This document shows positions 33,820-43,739 of a stretch of DNA of 64,000 nt, piece by piece (position 1 is the first letter of the stretch; every line of letters begins with the position of its first letter). The stretch spans positions 62,001 through 126,000 of the forward strand of contig JASANH010000626.1 of NCBI GenBank assembly GCA_030248295.1, written 5' to 3'. The notes beneath the pieces are model-generated. The model saw only the letters and a list, made by a program, of their open reading frames with translations. It made no database searches and was not told the origin of the DNA. This stretch comes from Mesodorylaimus sp. YZB2_4 (lineage: Eukaryota > Nematoda > Enoplea > Dorylaimida > Dorylaimidae). The translations under genes were made by a program, and so were the position numbers.

Positions 33820-35529
33820 ATGTCTTCAAATGATAAAAGTTTGTGCAAGTTTTTAAAAAGTTTTGATGGACTGATTCGAATCAGCACATTTGTGGTTTTA
33901 GTGGGTATAGCCTCGATCGAATTCCTTCCTCTACTGCACGAGTATACGCACAATAATGTGGCCACCCGCATCAAGATCATTGGCCAAAACGGGACTGTAA
34001 AGCCCCCATCTGTGGCATTGCGCATTCCTTGGCAAAGTACGCACTTGGACAAGATAGTCAAGCACGTCCAACGGCTGTCCGCTAACGATACTTCAGTCTG
34101 CAGCACTTGTTATAAATTGGCTGCTCACTCGTGGAATGTATGGGAGAACATGGATGTGTCTCACACGAACGGTAGTAGTGAGATAAAACGGGCAATATCC
34201 ACTGAAATTTTGAACAAAGTACTTTTCAATACGGAAAACAATTTTTCTGCTCTGAGCACAGAATACGCAGACTGGAATCCGCCCTTGGTCGAGGCTGTTT
34301 GGGATTTCTTTGACTGTTTGCGGAATTTGGACTCATTGATGGAGTTCCCTGAAGTCCTGAATGAGACCCGCTACTGGTGTCTGCAATGGGAATTTGCTGA
34401 CTACTTTTTGTCCAACAAGACAAAAATTGACAAGCTGTTTGAGAAAATCGTGGATATTTTATGTTTGGTGATGAAAATTCAAGACGAAGGGAACAACAAA
34501 AGGCTTTGTTTCGATACCTTGGCTCGATCCCCGTCAGTTCTGTACACCAAAGGATTTCAGTTTTCGCTTCCGCTGGTAGAAGGAAGATTCAATGTCATTG
34601 TTGCTTCGAAGGGCAGGTACGGGGTGCAGGAGGCGTTGAATGACCCGTACAAAGGATTTTATCTCTTCTCCGATACCGACTTCATGTCCTGGCCTCCCTC
34701 CAGTGCAGATTTCAATGATCAGATCCTGCACGCTACAAAGGAAGTCGGAGATGTGGTCGTCGGGTACCAAGTTGATGCAACGGTGGTCGAGAGCCGACCC
34801 GGGGTCAAGTGCTATCATGAGAGCAGTCCACTCGTTTGCAAAAGCAACTGCATGGTTTCAAAAATAGCCAGCTTCTGTCGATGTATTCCTTTCGCTTTCC
34901 GCAACCAAGCCCCTGCATTCGAGAAGGAGCTGCCCTACTGCAACACCACCATTTACGCCACATGCGGGTTCAAGAAGGAGAAGGCGAAGAGAAGATGCGA
35001 TTCGGATTGCACCAACCCTTGTGAGCATGTATCTTATCAATGGCACACTGTGCAAATCGCCACAAAGAGGCAGTGGAGGGAATACAACCTCAGCCTGCAT
35101 CCGATATCCACCAAATATATTCAATTCGAGGTCACGACCAAGGACACACGAGCACAGTTCTTCTCACAGATTGGCACAGTTTTGAACCTTTATCTTGGTT
35201 TTAGTGGTCTCACAGTGATCGCGATAGCAGTGTTTTTTGGAGACATGTGCAGAAGGTGGCGTGCTGGCAGGGACTCAAGTGGCCGCATGATCAGAATGGG
35301 CTCGACGGGCAAATCTGGCTTCACCGCAGGAAGTGGTCAAGGTCCTATAAGTGACCAGAAACAAGGCGGAGAAAAAAACAAAGAGTTCCTGGAAATTAAG
35401 TCTCGCATCGCAGTTTTGGAAAAATTGACCTCGGAGCAAAATACCCTGGAAACGAAAAACTTGCTGTTGACTGTGATTGCTAAAATGACTGAGCTGGAAG
35501 GGAAGATAAGGCAAGCTAATGAGAAATAG
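33820..35529 (+). CDS. DEG/ENaC-family sodium channel subunit 1
   Basis: An intronless gene of 569 residues. Topology is that of degenerin/epithelial sodium channels: short N-terminus, TM1 at about residues 20-40, a large Cys-rich ectodomain, TM2 at about 449-473 (SQIGTVLNLYLGFSGLTVIAI) and a cytoplasmic C-tail. PPSVALRIPW after TM1 matches the family's conserved post-TM1 strand. The block CYHESSPLVC-x3-C-x8-FCRC before TM2 is the ASC-type cysteine signature. The C-tail ends in a heptad-like helix (about 520-566, EIKSRIAVLEKLTSEQN onward). Members form trimeric cation channels, gated by peptides, acid or mechanical force depending on the subunit. Three paralogs lie at 39298-45506. This one lacks the QGRxGGxxxxxRRY insert shared by the next two. 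Confidence 0.9.
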   Translation: MSSNDKSLCKFLKSFDGLIRISTFVVLVGIASIEFLPLLHEYTHNNVATRIKIIGQNGTVKPPSVALRIPWQSTHLDKIVKHVQRLSANDTSVCSTCYKLAAHSWNVWENMDVSHTNGSSEIKRAISTEILNKVLFNTENNFSALSTEYADWNPPLVEAVWDFFDCLRNLDSLMEFPEVLNETRYWCLQWEFADYFLSNKTKIDKLFEKIVDILCLVMKIQDEGNNKRLCFDTLARSPSVLYTKGFQFSLPLVEGRFNVIVASKGRYGVQEALNDPYKGFYLFSDTDFMSWPPSSADFNDQILHATKEVGDVVVGYQVDATVVESRPGVKCYHESSPLVCKSNCMVSKIASFCRCIPFAFRNQAPAFEKELPYCNTTIYATCGFKKEKAKRRCDSDCTNPCEHVSYQWHTVQIATKRQWREYNLSLHPISTKYIQFEVTTKDTRAQFFSQIGTVLNLYLGFSGLTVIAIAVFFGDMCRRWRAGRDSSGRMIRMGSTGKSGFTAGSGQGPISDQKQGGEKNKEFLEIKSRIAVLEKLTSEQNTLETKNLLLTVIAKMTELEGKIRQANEK

Positions 35530-35912
35530 ACCTGCAATTGGCATTATGATGTCACGGGATGCTTTGTGACGCCATTTCTGCAGCACTTACTCTGTCTTAG
35601 CTATGGCAATATGCTATCTGTCGAGTAATCATGACAGATTTGGATGAAGTTCCGGCGGTTCACGCAGTAAATTTCCTATGCACGCTTTGCTCCCGAGATA
35701 AATTGTGGGTGATTCTTGCCGATCAATTGGCCGCTGCGGTTGAGCAACACTAATCGCACGTGAACTTCTAAATGTCGACAGTGTGAAGCAGGCGTTTCAT
35801 GTGGCACATACCCAAGATGAACGAGTGCCTCCTTTTTTTTACACTGAGATTGGGACGAGAACGAAATAAGCTCATTACCACTTTTTTGTCCCCCACTGAT
35901 CACAGATCTTTA
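35530..35912. other. Short convergent spacer
   Basis: Lies between the 3' ends of DEG/ENaC 1 (plus) and the calpain (minus). No feature seen beyond probable 3' UTRs. Confidence 0.4.
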
Positions 35913-38516
35913 TCAAAGGAGCCCGTTATCGCATTTCTTCTCCGTGAGTATCCGCAGCAAGAAATCTCCAGCTTGGTTTGGCTCGAACGTCGAAGGCACG
36001 ATCACATATGTGCCAGGGAGAAGTCGAAATCGGCAGCAAACTCCCCTGAGATTCATAAACGAGGACCGACCCACCGAAGCGTGAGTTCGAAAGAAACTTT
36101 CTGTTAAGCCATGTTCTAAGTCAATATTTTCGTCAACCTGAGGTAAAACAGAGTATGGTAGCTTAGGGTGAAGAAAATCATAGCAAAGAGGTGCAATACC
36201 TTGTAGACAGCGAATCCTATGGTCAATAGATCAGCTCCTATGGACCTGTCACGCCGCTGGAACTTCTGCAGTAAAGCGATTATGCAAGTGCACGTTTCTT
36301 CTTGATCGCCTTCGTCTGGATCTGCGAGTGTGACGAGATACTGAGGATTGCGAGCGAACGTATCTGAATGCGAGATACGTGAACAGTTGCGTTATTCACA
36401 CTCCACATACCGTATCGCAGCACATACACAAATAATTTCTGCATCCGCCGGCAGTCATACCAGGAATCCAAGAGCCATCAAAACACTGAGACTCCCATGT
36501 TAGAGTTGGGTGATTTGGCTCGTGAACTAGGCACGCTGTCTCAGGATTTAAGTGGCAGATTTCCAGTTTCTCAAAGTTGTTGATAAAATCGGTGAACGAG
36601 ATCCTAAAAGCACATAAACATTTGATGATGATACAGAGTCCCAAGGATCTTGAATCACCAGAATTCACCATCCGCAGCAACCACCAATCCCAATTCTTGT
36701 CTTTTCTTCGGCGACAAAAAGCTCCACTCAAAGGAACTGTCGCTCCAGGCACCGCGCCACTCAACTTCATTACCCCATGGATTTCGAAGTCGTAGCAGGG
36801 CGATATTATTTGGCTTCCCATAATCGAAGGCAGTATTGACCCTAAAAAGTGTGGAAATTCCGTTGAAAGCAAAAGAAGTGACCAGAAGCCGAATTTACCA
36901 AGCGAACCCAGTTATACTGTAAGCATGACCACGGATGAGACCACTTGGAACCCCAGCTTCGAAATTATTTGGATCTGGCTGAAAAGAGGGTTTGAGAGCT
37001 CCTTATTAACCAACAAAAAGAAGTCATTTGCGAGAAGCTCCATGCACGAACGGCTTTTTGCGATTGTGCAGCTCTACAACTGGAAGCAGGATTCACCCGC
37101 AGCAGCGGTAGATGGCTAAGGCTATGTTGCTATTCTTGAAACCGGGGCATTTTAGTTTATCATGTTTGGAAAATTAGTCGGTCAGTTCAGAAATGATTCA
37201 GTCGGTATAAAGACCTGCTGGTTTCGAGCAGATGCAATTTGGCTTGATAGCCTTTGCAGGATTTAGCGGGGCTCTGTGCCAACTGATGCTACCGAATCGG
37301 CATTTATGTATATGTAAACATACATCTAAAGTCGCTGCTAATAGTGATCCAAGTTCGAATGCCTTCGTAACTACTGTTAACAAGTCTGATGAAGGGGCTC
37401 TCAGATCTATCATTTCGGTCAAACCACCGGTCAAGTCCTCCATGGCTTCGATCGTTGTACCAACAGACATAGCCTCGTATGACCCGCATAGTTTAGCGTA
37501 AGCCTTTTCTAATAAGGCTGACCAAAACTCATTATTGTCTCCTGAATGCATGAACACAAGCTTCCCATCGCAGGTGGGCAGTCGGTCGTCAACCATCACA
37601 TCGACCCAATGTCCGTATCGCCAAAACTAGAAAATGCACTCTGGCTTTAGAGATTTCTTTCACCTCAACCAATGTTGAAAGACAAAAATCAAAAGGGACT
37701 TGCTTTGAAGCGGAAGAAGCCACGATATTCAGCACCAAATCCTTGACCAGGAGACACAACTTTTTCAAAAAGGCTTGGATATAAGGTTAGATTGGCCACT
37801 GCTGCCAGGAACCAGCAGTTTCCTAAAAGGGTAATTTATGCCATGCGATTTACCTGAACATGCAGTGCACCTCACCAAGTTCACCCTGCCGCACGTCAAA
37901 TCGGGTGAATCCATCAATGACGAATTGTGGATCGGGTACAATTTCCTTAAACAATATGTATATCACAGCAATTTCAGGAAGGCGCAATTTTCTTACATGC
38001 GGTCGTTTCCAAACAAACGGTTTCAATGGACGATCGAAACAAACTGACTCATCCGAACAAGGGAAACTTGGATCCTCAAATAAGTTTTTAGAATCGGGCA
38101 GTGATTCCGCATAAATCTGATCGTGATCCAGGCTTTGGCTGGGTTGCTGTGTTGCAGAAGTACTTAGATCACGATCGAAGCATTCTTCTAACCAGCAGCA
38201 AAGTAGGGGCTAAAGACGCCAACCATGGATAGGTAAGGTGCAAAAACCAATAAGCATACCCATTTGGTATGGTTCAAACAGGAGCAGCAGAGACCGCTTG
38301 AAATGGGGAAATAATCCCCAGCATTTAGAAGAAAGTTTTGCATTCCTGTCACTCCATCTTCTGGGCGAAAAAGACGTGGCAGTGCGCTAATTTAGACGAA
38401 TTGCTAATGCTTAGCCTTCAGAAACACCAGGCGGTGGAGCTGGTCTTTCTGCGTCTGGAAACTCGTTCGTAACTATTGGTACCATGGCGATCACCAAGGA
38501 CACTTCTGCGAGACAT
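35913..38516 (-). CDS. Calpain cysteine protease without penta-EF domain
   Basis: Eleven exons give about 552 residues: 38428-38516, 38260-38296, 37997-38209, 37876-37945, 37704-37822, 37324-37626, 36899-36978, 36659-36841, 36428-36603, 36200-36363 and 35913-36137. It is a calcium-dependent intracellular protease. Visible landmarks are LFEDPSFPC and FVWKRP upstream, [17 protein letters not shown] (catalytic C139), GHAYS (H295) and [11 protein letters not shown] (N324). Domain III follows ([32 protein letters not shown]) and the frame stops straight after it, so the penta-EF domain is absent. The intron 37627-37703 is conventional only at one level: exon 37704-37822 is followed by a GC donor (AAA then GCAAGT), a GC-AG intron. 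The first two exons (Cys-rich [12 protein letters not shown]) rest on splice motifs and frame only. The gene lies on the opposite strand between two DEG/ENaC genes. Confidence 0.87.
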
Positions 38517-39297
38517 ATTTAGTGGAGGGCAAAGAGTCAGAGGTCTTTGCAATGGCAAGCTAGAAAACGTATGCACTCGTAGAGATGATGAATCTTCCTA
38601 TTATTGCACTTGCCGTTGCCTTCGTTCATTATCACCTTGCTCAGACAGCCCCTCACTTACGTACTCGTAACAGCAACACTCATTCAGCTAGCGATACATG
38701 CTCATTAGGCCGGGCAATGCAGGAATGTCAAAAGCCCGGTGACTCTCAATCTTGGGAGGCGAGAAGAAACTTAATGAACCAATGAGGCCAACATTTTTAC
38801 AGCTTTGAAGCATAAAGACTAATTTCTTCAATTTCGATCCAGCAGTACACTTCAAAACTTTCTTTTTTGTGATTTTTAGGGGTTTTAAATTCCATCATTC
38901 CCTTGACGCAGTCTCACTGGGCACTGATTTTGTTTGCTTACTTGCTTACCCCATGTTTGTTCGACATTTGCGTGCACGGGTGCATTCAAGCTAGACAAAG
39001 ATTCTTGCGCACTGCACTTTGTCTTAAACCGCGCATCATCATGAGCCAAGTGCTTTTCAGCCCACGCAAAGACTTTGACAGTCATGAAATCAACGGATTG
39101 ACTAGACAGCTACCCACAGATAGTTACAGACCTGCTCACGATGAGGTAGCAGGATCAGGACCTCTAATCTATTGTAAGCTCGACCAGTTTTTCCTCAAAG
39201 CTCTCTTCTACTAGCAGTGCCATAGAGTGCCATCAGCGAGACTCCTGCGTTTTTGCTTCTTCCGTGCATCTTCTGTACGCTCAAAGGGCTTTCAAGA
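38517..39297. other. Divergent spacer between calpain and DEG/ENaC 2
   Basis: Should contain both promoters. No further gene supported. Confidence 0.4.
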
Positions 39298-41028
39298 ATG
39301 AAGACCGTAATGATGAACTTGAGCTGGCAGGATTGGGCAGTCATTCTAATTCGTGTAATCGGCGTGGCGATTCTTGTCGGATTGGCCAGTCTTGAATTGC
39401 GTCCTCTTGTGTATGAATACCACAATCACAATTTTGGTACCCAGGTCACTGTAGTCGGCAATAACAGCACAGTTCGGCCTCCATCGGTCACTTTGTGCGT
39501 GCCATGGACTGGATCACACTTGGAAAAAATTGCAGAGCACCTAGAGAAAGTGGCGAGGAATCAGACATCACGATGCGATCATTGCGACTTGATGGCTAGG
39601 CACGGGTGGGATGTGTGGAACGGAATAGATTTGGGCAACTCCACCTGCGCTCACGATTATCGGCTGGCTGTGTCTGAAGCAATCTTGAGAAAACTTTTCA
39701 ACGCCAGTGATGAATTCGAAGCATTGGATATCTCGAATTATAGATGGCACCGCCCGGTCATTGACGCAGTCTGGGACTTTATGGATTGCATACAAGATTT
39801 TGACTTGCACACAGGAATTCCTAACAAAAACGACAGCACTTGCGGGGACAGATCTGGTTGGTGCTTCCAAAATCAAACTGCTGATCAATATTTATCTAAT
39901 TCTGAAAAAATTGATAAATTGTTTAACAGGGTAGTTGATATTTTATGCGAATACATAGAATTCCGAGATGAGAATTATACTTTGTACAGTAAGGACGTCT
40001 GTGCGACCACTTTGAACAAGGTATCATCTATCGTCTTTGGTGATCAGTTCTGCTTCGCCTTACCCGACAAAGACCGTTTTGGATCGGTTATTACATCGAA
40101 AATGCACAGCAAGTACGGAGCGCGGGCTGCCTTAAACGCCACGACGTACAGTCGGCTGTTTCTGTACTCAGACACAGATTTCGTCTCATTTGGAGCTGGT
40201 AATCTTGAGAATGGGTATCCGATCTATGTCTCGGACGGGTTGGAGGATGTAGTTCGTCTTGGTTATGTGGTCACGGCTACAGTGGTAGAAAAAAGGCAGG
40301 GTATCGAATGCTATCAGGAACGTAGCCCAGCAGTGTGTCGAAGCAAATGCATGATCAGAAAGATCGTATCAAAATGTGGTTGCGTCCCGTTTACTTTCGG
40401 AAACAGCGCGCCTGAACTTCTCAAAAACAGCACGCCCTACTGCAATAGTACGACATACGCTAACTGCAAGATAGACACAGCCAAGTCGATGCAGATGTGC
40501 GACCAGAAGTGCACGTACCCCTGCGATTATACCTCGTACCAGTGGATAGTGACGAGGCAAGGGCAGAGTGGTGGCAATGTAATCAGTGCACGGCGGTACA
40601 ACACGGTCAGGCAATGGAGGCTTATCGACATCCAGCTCTACCCCATCTCAACCACTTTTATGGAATTTGCGGTGACAATAAAGAACACACCAGCCCAGTT
40701 CTTAAGTCAAGTGGCTGCTGTTCTCAGCCTTTATTTGGGATTTAGTGGCCTGACAATCATCACTCTGATCATATTCTGCGGTAAGCTAGGCAAACGTTGG
40801 ATCTCGTCAAAAAAAAAGGCCCAGAAAGAAACATTACCCGTGGCACTAGTGGATGGACCAGAGCCACACTGCATGGAGGTTATCAGTTATCAATCAATAC
40901 AAGAAATGAAAAGAGCTATCGAAACTTTGAAGTCAATCGTTGATGAGCAATGCTCCAAGTTAGAGCCACAGCGAAGGGTTAGTTTGCGAAGAAGTCAGGA
41001 TGCCCTCTTCACTATTACTAATTCATGA
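39298..41028 (+). CDS. DEG/ENaC-family sodium channel subunit 2
   Basis: An intronless gene of 576 residues from the first ATG in frame (39298). TM1 lies at about residues 12-32, followed by VRPPSVTLCVPW. The ectodomain contains many cysteines and N-x-S/T sites and ends in CYQERSPAVC-x3-C-x8-KCGC, the ASC-type signature, then CDQKCTYPCDYTSYQW. TM2 is at about 469-493 (FLSQVAAVLSLYLGFSGLTII). The C-tail has a predicted short coiled coil (about 531-555, SIQEMKRAIETLKSIVDEQ). It is close to subunit 3 immediately downstream in the same orientation, so it looks like a tandem duplicate. Ion selectivity and gating cannot be inferred. Confidence 0.9.
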   Translation: MKTVMMNLSWQDWAVILIRVIGVAILVGLASLELRPLVYEYHNHNFGTQVTVVGNNSTVRPPSVTLCVPWTGSHLEKIAEHLEKVARNQTSRCDHCDLMARHGWDVWNGIDLGNSTCAHDYRLAVSEAILRKLFNASDEFEALDISNYRWHRPVIDAVWDFMDCIQDFDLHTGIPNKNDSTCGDRSGWCFQNQTADQYLSNSEKIDKLFNRVVDILCEYIEFRDENYTLYSKDVCATTLNKVSSIVFGDQFCFALPDKDRFGSVITSKMHSKYGARAALNATTYSRLFLYSDTDFVSFGAGNLENGYPIYVSDGLEDVVRLGYVVTATVVEKRQGIECYQERSPAVCRSKCMIRKIVSKCGCVPFTFGNSAPELLKNSTPYCNSTTYANCKIDTAKSMQMCDQKCTYPCDYTSYQWIVTRQGQSGGNVISARRYNTVRQWRLIDIQLYPISTTFMEFAVTIKNTPAQFLSQVAAVLSLYLGFSGLTIITLIIFCGKLGKRWISSKKKAQKETLPVALVDGPEPHCMEVISYQSIQEMKRAIETLKSIVDEQCSKLEPQRRVSLRRSQDALFTITNS

Positions 41029-41518
41029 CATGTGCAATAAGGAAGTTCCTTTTTTGGAAGCCTATTATTAGCTATATCAAGCGGTACAAGTACAAGTACC
41101 ATATTTGCGTGCACACATGATACACGTGTAACAAACAGACATACAAAACTAAGTCAACATGGCCAGCTCTTTGTCTCAGGAAAGCTAACTCTTGCTAGCT
41201 CTCCAGCTCGCGTAAGAAACTCATACACCTAACTTACTTATGTAGCTATGTACTGTAATCATCGCACTAAAAAATTCAGATCTCGTTTCTCCCATCATCT
41301 CATCTTTCCTTGAGCAAGTAAAAGGTTACAGACGTCCTACAACTTTGTCCTTTGAATAGAATGGCCGTGATATTGTTGGAAAGGCCATTTGATGCACCAA
41401 TGAAAAGAGCCTCTGCGCACCGAGTGTCCTAGAACCAACCAGTGCTTACGGCCTTGCTCTGATGCTTCAATTTGTTCACCCATTCCTTGCTAGTACAGTA
41501 CACCCTCCCCATGCAAAC
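41029..41518. other. Spacer between DEG/ENaC 2 and 3
   Basis: About 490 bp that should hold the 3' end of subunit 2 and the promoter of subunit 3. Nothing else seen. Confidence 0.4.
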
Positions 41519-43285
41519 ATGCTTTGCGACTGCCATGTCATTAAGAAGAGACCAAACAAATTCTGGCCTCATTGGATCACTGTTGTCATTTGGGCAGTTG
41601 GAGTAGCTGGTCTGTTTGGACTGACCATAAACGCAGTCCTGCCTCTCCTCGACGAATACCAAAATCATAATTTCGCTACACACATCACGATTATGGGCAA
41701 GAACAAATCGGTAAGGCCTCCCCTTGTCACACTCTGCATTCCATGGACTGGCTCGAAACTGCAAAAGTTGGCGGAGTACGTTCAGAAGGTTAAACAAGGC
41801 GAAAACTTGGAATGCATTATGTGCGAGAAAATGGCTAATCAGTCGTGGGACGTGTGGACGAGAATTAATTTTACAAATCTTGAATCTGTGGACGACATCC
41901 GACAAGCAATCGTTATTAGAATGATTGTCGAATTACTGCAAAGCGGTGACTTTAAAGCTTTAGAAGTGGAAAATTACGAGTGGAATAAGCCTTTAGTGGA
42001 TGCAGCGTGGGATTTTGTAGACTGCTTACAAGAACTGGACCTAAACATTGGGCTAAGTTTTAAATCTGAAAGGCCATCGTTGTGGTGTTTCCATAAATAT
42101 GCAACCGTCGCAAATCAATTTCTATCGAGTGCTGAGAAAACAAACCTTCTCTTTCGAAGGATCGTCCAAGTCTTATGCGAATATATCGAGTTCAAATCTT
42201 GGAAATACGAGCCATTCAATAAAAGCGTGTGCGTGGATGTGCTGTTCCTGAGTCCATCGGTTGTATTTGGTCAACAGTTTTGTTTCTCGTGGCCGTTGCT
42301 TGATGAACAGTTACCAGAATCGGTGATCACATCGAATATGTACAGCAACTACGGACCACACGCGCACGGGCCAAATGACACAACTTTCACGAGCGTATCG
42401 CTGTACACGGACGTCGATCGATTAGTGGCATTGGTCAAGGACAATACGACAACGATAAATGACCGTATTCACGAGAGCTATCCCATCTACATCTCAGAAG
42501 GGTTCGAGGATTTCGTTCGTATAGGCTACGCTGTCACAGCCACTGTGATCGAGAAACGTGGGCTGCCCTGTTACAGTGATCGCAGCCCAGGCACGTGCCG
42601 AGGCTACTGCATAGTGAAGAGAATCGTGAGCAGGTGCAATTGTGTCCCATTCGCTTTCAGCAATGATATCGAAAACCGTACTGCATCCTACTGCGACACT
42701 AGCAACTATGCCAAGTGCATGTTGAATCCTGCCAAGGAAAGCAAACGATGCGATGCCCAATGCGCTACGCAATGTGAATACGTGTCCTACCAGTGGATTG
42801 TGTCGAGGCAGGGACGCGATGGGGGTCGGTTGGTCAACTCCCGAAGATATGGTCTGGGGGACACGCGCCGGAAACAATTCGACATAGGACTGTACCCCAT
42901 CTCGACCACATTCATGGAATTCGATGTGATCACGAAGAACACCCCTTCACAATTCCTGTCTCAGGTTGGCGCCATCTTTAATCTCTATTTGGGTTTCAGT
43001 GGACTGAGTGCCATCGGAGCTCTTATGTTCTGCGCCAAATTCTTAGCGAAGTGGTACACGGCGTCCAATCATGGTCAAAAGCCGGGTGCCCTGACCAGTG
43101 CCGCCGTACTCGGTGCGGGTAAAGAAATCGGCAAGTGCGTAATGGATCAGTACCAAATCCAAGCTTCACTTCTTTCCTTGGAAAAGATGGTGACAGAGAC
43201 CAAAAAAGAATTTGATAATTTTCGCAGTGATGTATTGAAGTCGGTTGAGACTAGGATGGCAAAACTGGAGGGAAGCAAGTTTTAG
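41519..43285 (+). CDS. DEG/ENaC-family sodium channel subunit 3
   Basis: An intronless gene of 588 residues from the ATG at 41519. An earlier in-frame ATG at 41462 would add 19 residues; I prefer the later one because it gives the same short pre-TM1 tail as the paralogs. TM1 lies at about residues 20-42, then VRPPLVTLCIPW. The ASC signature is CYSDRSPGTC-x3-C-x8-RCNC, followed by CDAQCATQCEYVSYQW. TM2 is at about 480-503 (FLSQVGAIFNLYLGFSGLSAI). A long heptad-like helix occupies about 544-585 (SLLSLEKMVTETKKEFDN). It is tandem with subunit 2 and convergent with subunit 4. Confidence 0.9.
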   Translation: MLCDCHVIKKRPNKFWPHWITVVIWAVGVAGLFGLTINAVLPLLDEYQNHNFATHITIMGKNKSVRPPLVTLCIPWTGSKLQKLAEYVQKVKQGENLECIMCEKMANQSWDVWTRINFTNLESVDDIRQAIVIRMIVELLQSGDFKALEVENYEWNKPLVDAAWDFVDCLQELDLNIGLSFKSERPSLWCFHKYATVANQFLSSAEKTNLLFRRIVQVLCEYIEFKSWKYEPFNKSVCVDVLFLSPSVVFGQQFCFSWPLLDEQLPESVITSNMYSNYGPHAHGPNDTTFTSVSLYTDVDRLVALVKDNTTTINDRIHESYPIYISEGFEDFVRIGYAVTATVIEKRGLPCYSDRSPGTCRGYCIVKRIVSRCNCVPFAFSNDIENRTASYCDTSNYAKCMLNPAKESKRCDAQCATQCEYVSYQWIVSRQGRDGGRLVNSRRYGLGDTRRKQFDIGLYPISTTFMEFDVITKNTPSQFLSQVGAIFNLYLGFSGLSAIGALMFCAKFLAKWYTASNHGQKPGALTSAAVLGAGKEIGKCVMDQYQIQASLLSLEKMVTETKKEFDNFRSDVLKSVETRMAKLEGSKF

Positions 43286-43739
43286 GTGGAAGTATTCCTT
43301 GTGTGCCCGAGTCTTGATTTCGAATGGTATCAATTTTTCTGCTCCATCAGGCAAAATATAGGTTCGATATCTGGTTTCCAGGTATGACTTTTCCTTTACC
43401 TTAACGTTCTATTACCTTTTCTTCCGGCTATATGTTGTACACAAACGCTAAGGGGAATATATCTACTAATAAGCCGAATTTCTTGATCACCCACTGTCAG
43501 CTTTCAGAAGACCTCAGGCAGATCTTCTAAGGAAAACAGGCCGGAGTGGAGTCGCAATGTTAACACAGGGATCTTGCATTGGTCATAGCGATCGCACGGG
43601 CGCGGCTACTGAACTCACTTCTGCTCACCTTCCATCATCTTGACTATTCACAATAAAAATAATAATAATATGCGTCATTTTAATAGTGCCCGCACTTTGC
43701 TTAGCTAGAAGCAGTTCCTCAAACATACTTAATATTCTT
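43286..43739. other. Convergent spacer between DEG/ENaC 3 and 4
   Basis: Holds two 3' ends; AATAAAA and an (AAT)n tract occur near 43653-43668. No gene. Confidence 0.4.
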
